Source: Haemonchus contortus (lineage: Eukaryota; Nematoda; Chromadorea; Rhabditida; Trichostrongylidae). From it: a stretch of 64,000 bases of DNA. The stretch is from positions 30,591,343-30,655,342 of the forward strand of contig LS997564.1 in the NCBI GenBank assembly GCA_000469685.2. Direction: 5' to 3'. Both the position numbers and the translations under genes were made by a program. Below the pieces are notes generated by a model. It was given only the letters and a program-made list of their open reading frames with translations, ran no database searches and had not been told where the DNA came from. Below, in pieces: positions 51,401 through 60,400 of this stretch; position 1 is the stretch's first letter; every line of letters begins with the position of its first letter.

Positions 51401-54400
51401 ACGGCAGTTCTTCCGATACGCAAAGATCAGTGCTAGGATAATGTTCAAATCCCCTTCAAAGGGAGCAACCTAGTTAAACATAGAATGGACCTAATCAACA
51501 CAACAGTCAGGAAAGACGTTTTTCTTGCTGGACGATAGACTTCATGCCTCTCGAGTAGTAGACTACACTGGTTGGTAAAAAGAAAAGGTAAAGACCTGGT
51601 AGGCGGGTACGTCGAGCAAGGAAGCTGTAAAGTGTCTTGAACCCAGCGATTGACCTCTATTCCAGCGAAATAGACTAAGCTTCGCATTAATCGACTATGA
51701 ATGCAGTCATAGAGCTTCCAAAGCCGCCAGGGAATACTACGATCGAAATAGCTCCAGCTACATATTCCTCAAATCTATCTCTATCAAGTTCTGAGAGAGT
51801 GAAACTATTGAGATCTGCCTCCAAACAGTCTGCTCTTTCAGTCGTTTAACTCAAGATTTTCAGGTAGAACAATATCACATAGAGACATATACTGTGCTCT
51901 GAGGTAATCGTAACCTGCAGAAAAAAAGACGAGATAGGAAAACACCCAAAAACTGATTGAGTCAGTATTCAAAAGGTTTAAATACTACAGTGAGTCTCGG
52001 ACGGAAAGCATGTTTCAAAACTTTCGGACAAACTACATAGGAAAGGGCCGGATTCAAGTTGTACGCACTGATATCGTTCCCATGTTACTAAAAACGTCAC
52101 GAAGGATCATCCAAGGAGCCGGTCTCCCCGGGTGGGGCTGGGAGGTATAGTAAAAAAAACTTCCCGTTATACTTTTTTCCATCCGCTGCATTCTGAACTT
52201 ACCGTGTTGCCGCTCTTTATGGTATATAAGTAAGCTCGGCAAACCAGCCCAATTACTACGATGATTCCGCAAGAATGAATAGCCAAATGGCAACAAAGAA
52301 CTAGGGCTAGCTGCTAAGTGACCAAGGTTCCATGATGTTTGTGAATGAACTCTGTGAGTTAAGGTAGTCGAAAGGATTCCTCTTTCTTCTTCCCAGTCAC
52401 CTTGCGCCTCTTTTCAACAGAGCCCATAAAGATCTCAATGAGTGATAGAAAAGATCGCTCTCAGTTGGATTTTACGATTCTCCCTATAGAGAAATACCAA
52501 GCATCTGAAATTCGTACAAAACCATACGTCTAAGTATGCCCCCAGTTTTGAGTCATGACCTACGAGGCCAGAACATGCTCATGTACTTATTTCACTTCTT
52601 ATTATAGTTGGTTCTGGGTAGAAAAATAGGTGCCTTCTTATCATAATCAAACAAAGGACCTTTTCCCTTTAAACATTCTAGGAGGAATGTGGCCAGCTTG
52701 AACAATATATTTATCTTAATTCCGGTATAATCATTAGAAAATGAAAAGATAAAATAAGAAATGAGCTTCAAAAAACCAATTCCCAGCGATGCGAAGTGCT
52801 TCCCATGCGTCTGAAACCGACCAGTTGGTCACCTAAATGACAACAGCGCCTTTTTCCCCTGCCCCATCGTCACCTCAATGCCAGAGGTACCGAATTTTCC
52901 AAAAATTTGCAAACAATACGTTAGGCGGTCTAGTACTTGGAGATAAATCTTTTTCTCATCGTTTTCAAACAATCCTAGGTCGATGAAGACGAAAACTATC
53001 ATCACTGAATTCTATCGAAGCATCCAGCCCTGACGTTCGACGCCATGATCGTAATGCCTTAACGAGGTAGAAAGTCGAAGGTTATGACGAGGAATCCTGT
53101 CCCCATGGAATGACAGGAGATTGCATGCGCAGCATTCTTAGATCTCATTAAAAAGTCCGTAGCCAGATAAATTGCTTCACAAGTTGGCATAAAGAATGCG
53201 CGGAGGCCCTTCAAATGTCACTACGACTACAGTAGGCACTTATGGACAGAAAAAAGTATAAATCCCCTTTCAAACAAGTTTTGCGGACCGCTGAAAAAAC
53301 GTCTTCCGCACAAAAACGACTCAGGAAAATTGTGAATCTAATAAAGTCACGTAAATCTTCGATGAGACGTCTCCCTATCTTTAGGGGAGGACAGGAAAGC
53401 GACTAGAGTAAAAATATGTTCAGAAATGCTACTCCAGCACCAGGACCCACCTTCTCTCAAGCCATGGGGAATAAAAGGAATGGAAACAACATGAATAGAG
53501 AAGATCAGAATAAACAACCATTCAAGCTCGAGGAAACGGTAATTAGATAAAAGGCAGAGTCAGAGAAAAGGCAAAAAAAGTGGATGGGGGTGCTGTACAC
53601 CCAGCAGATCCCCAAAAAAACATCATTGCATCAACACCTAGACATAGGTATCCAATCTACACTATCATAGAAACGGAGCCAAACAATCGAAGGAAATCGA
53701 GGATTCAGTACATTTTTGAGTAGAACTATTCATTGGTCATCTTCCCCACTTAACTAGGTGCACTTTAGCGAAACTTATGGCAAAACAACGATTTGCAACG
53801 TATTAATCCGTTGCAAAACCATCGTTTTCCCGATCGACCGCTGAACACGAACTAGTAGCAGTATAACATTTACATAGACTGCCCGCTAGTTCCAGATGTC
53901 TTCTCATAGACAGGTGAAAATAACATGATGTACTGGATAATAATGTTGTGTCGAGGGGTACATTGGCTATATGTACGTCAATCTAGCCAACTCAGAATCT
54001 TGTCCAGGAATACTTTACTCATTAGCAACGAGACACGTATGGGAGAATACGTCCATTCAGAAAAGTGTGACTGAAATCGCGTTCTCAGAGTTCATCTTTA
54101 ACTGTAAGTCTTAGAATTGGCCCAACCTTGGAATCTATCTGTCAGGAGACTGCTAACAAAGACAAATTCGTATAAGACTTTCCTAATTCTGTTTTGAAAT
54201 TGATTCGGAAGAGAAAACGTTGGATGATAACCGGACAATGTTGCAAGAGTTCATGGCTCACTCCTTGAAGATACCAGATGAACAACAACAGCAACAGTAT
54301 GGCTTGAAAGATTAAACTTCAAAGCAATTCCCAAAGACAGAGGCAACCAGTTCCACGGCCTAAGCCTTTCTAATCGATGAGCAGAAGCCTATGTAGAACC

Positions 54401-57400
54401 TCGAAGGTTGAGAGGTTCATTTGGTCATGGATAAGCGATGAGCCGGTGGCAACTGTAGGATAAAGCGGTAAAGCAGAACGAGAGCACGACCTCCTCAAGT
54501 GATCGGAAAAATTCCAACTCGACGAAAGAATCTGGTAACTTCATAATAGAGTGAACTCAAGAATTATAATAGCTCTGAAGCCGATTGAAAGTTACGAGAA
54601 ATAGAAGAAGAAATATTACGAGGAAATAGAAATAAACCGCAAAGTGGAACGCAGCCTGTCAAAGTGCAAAATGATGACAGAGATTACGGTGGAGCAGGTC
54701 AGCCGTATTATGATTCCACCCGCATACATAATGAGGGTCGAGGTGATAAATGATGCTAGCGAAGAGTCAAATTACAAGCACTCGATCGCGGTCGGCTGAC
54801 GTTCGCAGAGGTTCAGGAATGATTGAAACGCTGGAACACCCGCACACACGAATGCTAGCCTGACAAACGAGTGCCAATTAGTATGCCACGATAACTGTGG
54901 CATGCTCGACAACAACATTTCACATTGATAATGACATCCAAGGGATACCATTCGGTTGACTGGGAGAGGGGTAGCAGAAATTACGGGCTGATCGACGGCC
55001 TCCTCTGCTGTGACATCGATCTCAGGGAATAACTAAGCTCAATCACCTTACATATCAGGTTGCCCATCCTTCTCCCCTAAGAGAATTTTGAGAATGGGAA
55101 AAACAAGGAGGCCGTGCGGCTTTCTCGTAATCCATGAAGCCTCTGTCAGAACCATTCTATGCATCCATTCCCTACAAATAGCTACGCAGCTTTAGCGTTC
55201 GTTCCCTTGATGGTGCCAAGAGACCAATCGTTAAATGTAAAGGAAATTGAGGAGGAGGGACCGAAGGCATTCGTTGAGGGATTCGTCAAACTTGTGATCA
55301 CCGCCTTCAGAGTTTCGAGGGAGCTACGAAACCTGCCCGACACCTCCCATCCTGCTGTTTCTGGAGCTTGAAATGAACATGGCTGCTGTAACGGAACCCG
55401 CTTAGGCAGAGCCAAACAGTCAGCGTCACTCAGCTTTAGAATCTCGTTCACGTTATTGGTGAAAAAAGGAAGAGACCAGCCTCAATCCATCTTTCACCTA
55501 ACAGTGCTCGTCCCCACACCGCGAAGATCACGCGGTCTATCTTGCACGAGTTTAGCAGGGATTATAATCCTAGACCTCACTATTTCCCCAAACTTGCCCT
55601 TTCCGACTGCCACCTGTTCAAATACGCAAGACAAGTTCCCAACCTGAAAGATTTCCGATGATTCCATGGTTACAGAGATGTTCTGGACAACTTACAGGGT
55701 CGCCTGCCTTTCCCTTTTTTTACAGGGTGAACATGATCATTAGATCGCCCATTTGAGCCCAGGATTACTGGTTGAGAAACAGTTTGAAAAAAAATCGCAA
55801 AAGAGTATAATACAAGTATTTGGGCGTCTCTAGGCATTTGTCCAAATAGATCTTTCGGTTTCCCTGAGTTATTGTAACCTCGCTGAAATGATTAGACCTC
55901 TTATAACGCAGAATCACTTCTGGTCAACGCTCAATTGTCTTGGCCTCATTTCCCCTCTAATCTGCTACATAACTGTTTATTGTTAGCACAGTAAATCGTT
56001 TACCACACCCCCTGAAAACCTGCCGCCCACATAAAACGCTATCACCCCTTCTTGCCGAATGATTATTAAGCAACGCATTATTGTTGGATTGCAGAGCCCT
56101 TAATTATGTGGGAGACATAGATACACATAGATCAGAACACCGACGCTCATTTTGGCGTCCTTCGGCGTCACGTCGCCGCGATCGGTTTTTCAGAGTCTCA
56201 GCCGAATTTTCTAGAAGAAGGGTGAAACAAAGATCTGGGTTTCCAGCTCTGCAGCTGGCGGCCGGCTACGTGGCGTACACGCTTTTTCTTGCAGTACAAA
56301 AAATCCTCTGTCAAGCTTCTTCACCCACTAGTGACCGACATCCAAAAGTGACGCAAAAAGAGTCAGGACGAGGGAGGGACAAAGCAGAAGTACCATCGAA
56401 TTGGCTCGTTCATGACTGCTATTGCCCTAAAAACAAAAAAAAAAAACGATTCAAAACCGATAGGTACTAGCTCACTCGCAAAACGGTAATATTATACAAA
56501 ATCCCGATTGGGTAGAGCAGAAGGGCTCAAAAACCACTCAACATAGATTCAGAGAGACGAAATGTACAGGGTTATATAAGAATTGAACCGTTGTAGACGA
56601 AAGCTAATCTAGGTGGCAACATGCCTGGTGCCTCAAGCGACCAGAAGAAGGGTACCAAGGCAAGGTAAGAACGTGTCCACGGTGAGAGAGGGGATCGACA
56701 GCAAGGCCGGATAGATGTGTGGGAACGTCGTGATCGGCCGCTCACATGGGCTCCCCACTGTCGCACAGCGCGATCCCACCACACATTACTCAAAGGATTC
56801 CAGTTTCTCCCTCTCACACATACAAAAGCCGAAAAATATAGAAATCAAACCGGACTAGACCAGTTTGACAGGGCGCCCCAGCAGTTTTAAGCCTTATAAC
56901 TCCCTTCCATCCCTTCCAACAAAAAGAAGGGGTAAGAAGAAGAAAACCGTTTACGATATGGGAACTTTAAACTGCTTTGATTCGGTGGGAGGAGTGGATC
57001 AGACTGACCTTATCGACCTACTGAAAGGCCATCTGTTGAGCAATACTTGATTCGTTACGAATGCCCAGGCGACCGATTCCCATGGGACCACAGAAGAGTG
57101 CCGCCAATTTCCTAATCCCTGACTGATGGGACTTGACTGACTAGTCCTTGATTCGATCCGTAGACAATGAAACCGACAACGACGCCTCTTGTATTAGACG
57201 CGTCCATTCGGTAGGAAAGCTAGATGAAAGGGATAAGTGTGGAAGGTCCCCAAGTATAGCTTCGACGTCTTGGGGTTCTCTGGGAGCCGGACCAGAGGAG
57301 GAAACTTACACCTCTATGGGCCTTCTTGAGAGTAAAGAATATCACTGTACTTTGGACATGTACCAAACCCTAGCCCCTAATCATGGGCCCATACCCAACG

Positions 57401-60400
57401 CCGCTGCCGAACTGTCTCTGTACACTCACCGGTGTGAAATCTCACCGTCTAATTACCAGTTCTACTCTGTCGTTTGGTAAATGTTTACTTATTAAGACAT
57501 TACATCACACCATACGGCTTCCGGATTCTCCCAGTTCCTACTTTTTGACTTTCCCGTTTTCGGTGAGATTAGAGGCGCTCGAGTTCTGTTTTAAACGGTC
57601 ACACACCATAATCAAAGGAAGACTTGCTGTAAAGGATAAGAAGAAACAGTTTACGCGCAGTTACACGCGAAGCAAGCAAGAAGTTGGAAGAAGGCGAAGT
57701 ATACGGCGATTAGGAACAGGTAGGCTGATTGGGGATTCCATCGCAAGGGCTTATGCGAAGTTGTCAAACCACGGATGACAGCTATCTGGTAGCTGCAGTG
57801 AAAGTTCACAGCATGAGGCAAATCTCAAGAGTTAGACTGGATGGAGGAAAATCTGTTGTTTACAAGGCTTATTTCTCGAGAAAATGCGTTTTTCGGTTCA
57901 AAAAAAATGCTAATGAAAAACCCCATTAAGCCTACTTTTTTTTAAACAAAAACAAGCTCAGGGTGGGAAGAGTCGCGAGCGAAAAATCCATGAATCCTAA
58001 TCTTTCTACAGAGACAGGCTATACGTAAAAAATCGCTGATAAAAAGCCTTGAAGCCTACGACCCGCAGAAAACGTCTTTTATCGCTGACGGCTATGAGTT
58101 TCTGGAGAATCCCGTAAGAATGTCTGTTAGTCGAGTTGACAGCAGAAACAAAGTACATATGCCGTGGAAATCGAAGCTTTGGCTGATCACCATTAGAAGA
58201 TAGGGGCCTGTTCAGAAGCTTCCAAGTACTGTTTACTGTGAATCTCGGCACCGCTGTTGTTTGATCGTCACCGTTGAAAGGTTTTCCCACCACGTCCCAG
58301 GACGTCTTTTGCCTTCTTACCATGTCTACCTATTCAAGACTGACATTTTTACAACAAATAATGAATAACTGAATGTTGAACGGGGCCTTTCCGTTGAAAG
58401 GATAGGCCAGAGACAATCAGGGCTCAAATGGGATGAATGAAGAGCTGGCTAGAGACAATCTGTGCTTCGTCTAGAAGGACTGGAGAGCTCTTCTTAGAGC
58501 AAATCCTATTCAAACTCTCGAATGAGTGAAACGGAAATGGAGAAAAAGGGAAAAATAGGACAGAGGAGGCCGCGAGGTTGTACGTCGACGTACCAGAATG
58601 ACACCTTCCGGTCATCTAAGCGTCTCCGAAATCAAGGAAACATCGATTATTCCGGCTCAGGTTGGCAAACATGTCACGCTTGCCCGGGTAAACATCACCA
58701 ACCTTTCGAGAATAGCCCACACGCACGATCACTCACACACACACATACACACGGAGACGACGCTGGCGACGACGGAAATGAACAAACCGCTTTGCTAAAC
58801 GATGATTGACGATGCACGCCGGTTGCGACACCGTTCACCAGGACTTCATCACGTTTAGTGTCATTTCTGATTGCGCAAATACAAAGTTGAAGGAAACCTG
58901 TTCCCGCCCACGCTGTTAAGATGCCGACCTTTTTTCTCGAATATCTCAGAATTAAACAGTTCATTCAGAAACCCTTGAAGACTCTAAACCAGACTCCACC
59001 AGAAAATTGAAGTTCGGCAAGGAGTACTACGTGCAACCATACTTCCCTCTTCTACCAGGACACCGCGTAGAAAAGGTGTGGTATAGAACGGAAGGAGCGT
59101 TAGCCTCGTGTTCCTCGACCAAAGATGATCCACTGGACCACTTCGGCTCACGAGAGGGACGAATGGAGTCGTCACTGGTACCCGCTCAAGGGAGCGTCTG
59201 ATCAACGTGACGATAGGTGAGACAGGTGATAGCACAAAGCAAGTTTCAGTTAATCGGGGTGTTGTGGTATAGTGGCAAATGGCACACTATCACGCACGCA
59301 TGGGCTTGGGATTGAATGTCGAATCGATATCAACCCAGGCGAATCAGGTCTTCCACCACTTCGAGGTCGATTAATTGGTATCAAACGTGTCTAAGAGGAT
59401 GAACTGAATTGGTTTGTGACTGGCCACCGCAGATCTTGAACAGGTCACATACGCATTCAATGTGCCACTACGATTCTAGAAGTCAAGCTCCACCCCCTTC
59501 TTCTCGAACAAGAGATTGTCTAACGGCGGAGACTTAATCCCTTTATCCTCAGACAAATCATTAAAAACCATACCCTGGGGTGATATTAGGGGAGGGGTGG
59601 TTGGCGGGGACAAGGCAGAGGGTCAAGTTACCCCATTCTGTATACCTGCATTACTCAACCCTGCACAATTCCACTCATAATTTACAATTACCTGAGCCGC
59701 TTCTCATTGTCCCATGACATTTTACCCGAAAACATTCCCGTTTCAGATTCATCATTTCATCTTCCGTTTTTAGTACTTCTAATTCAGCACAAAACCTCCG
59801 CAAGGAAATGAAACGGCTAACTATTGTCTTCCTAATCATCCCTTTCATAAAGAAATGGAAAAGACACCAAAAATGTTTTCTCTACCCAGTTACTCCATTT
59901 TGCCCAAAAGGTCTGCGAAGTTGAATGAAGGAGAACGGCAAATAGGACGTTAAGGGCGCTCCACGGAAATTAAAAGAATATACCTGAGAAGGTTATGGGC
60001 GAGAGTTAGGAGGAACCGAGGCGTAAGTCAAGGAAGTTTGACGGTCGAAGGGAAATACACCAATAAAAAAGGCTGAAAAAAAGAAGAAGAATAGATGCAT
60101 CAATAGAATGAAGAAAATCAAAAGCGAGAACGCTGTTCCGATAGAAAATGACAAGTGTAGACCAGGTCATTAGATAGATGTGAGATCGTATCTCAAAATT
60201 ATATACAACGCAATCCTTTACCATGACGACATCTCCCACCTCTCCACTCTCTCTTCTTCACTGGCTCATTTTATGGACCGTTTTTGGAGAGGAAGTAGAA
60301 GTAGCTAATAATTGAAGGTAAAAGTTGATTCAGCTTATCAGGCAGTTCTCCTAAAACGAGCCATCACCACGCCTCCTCTCCTCCTTGTCTTGTTCTTGTT

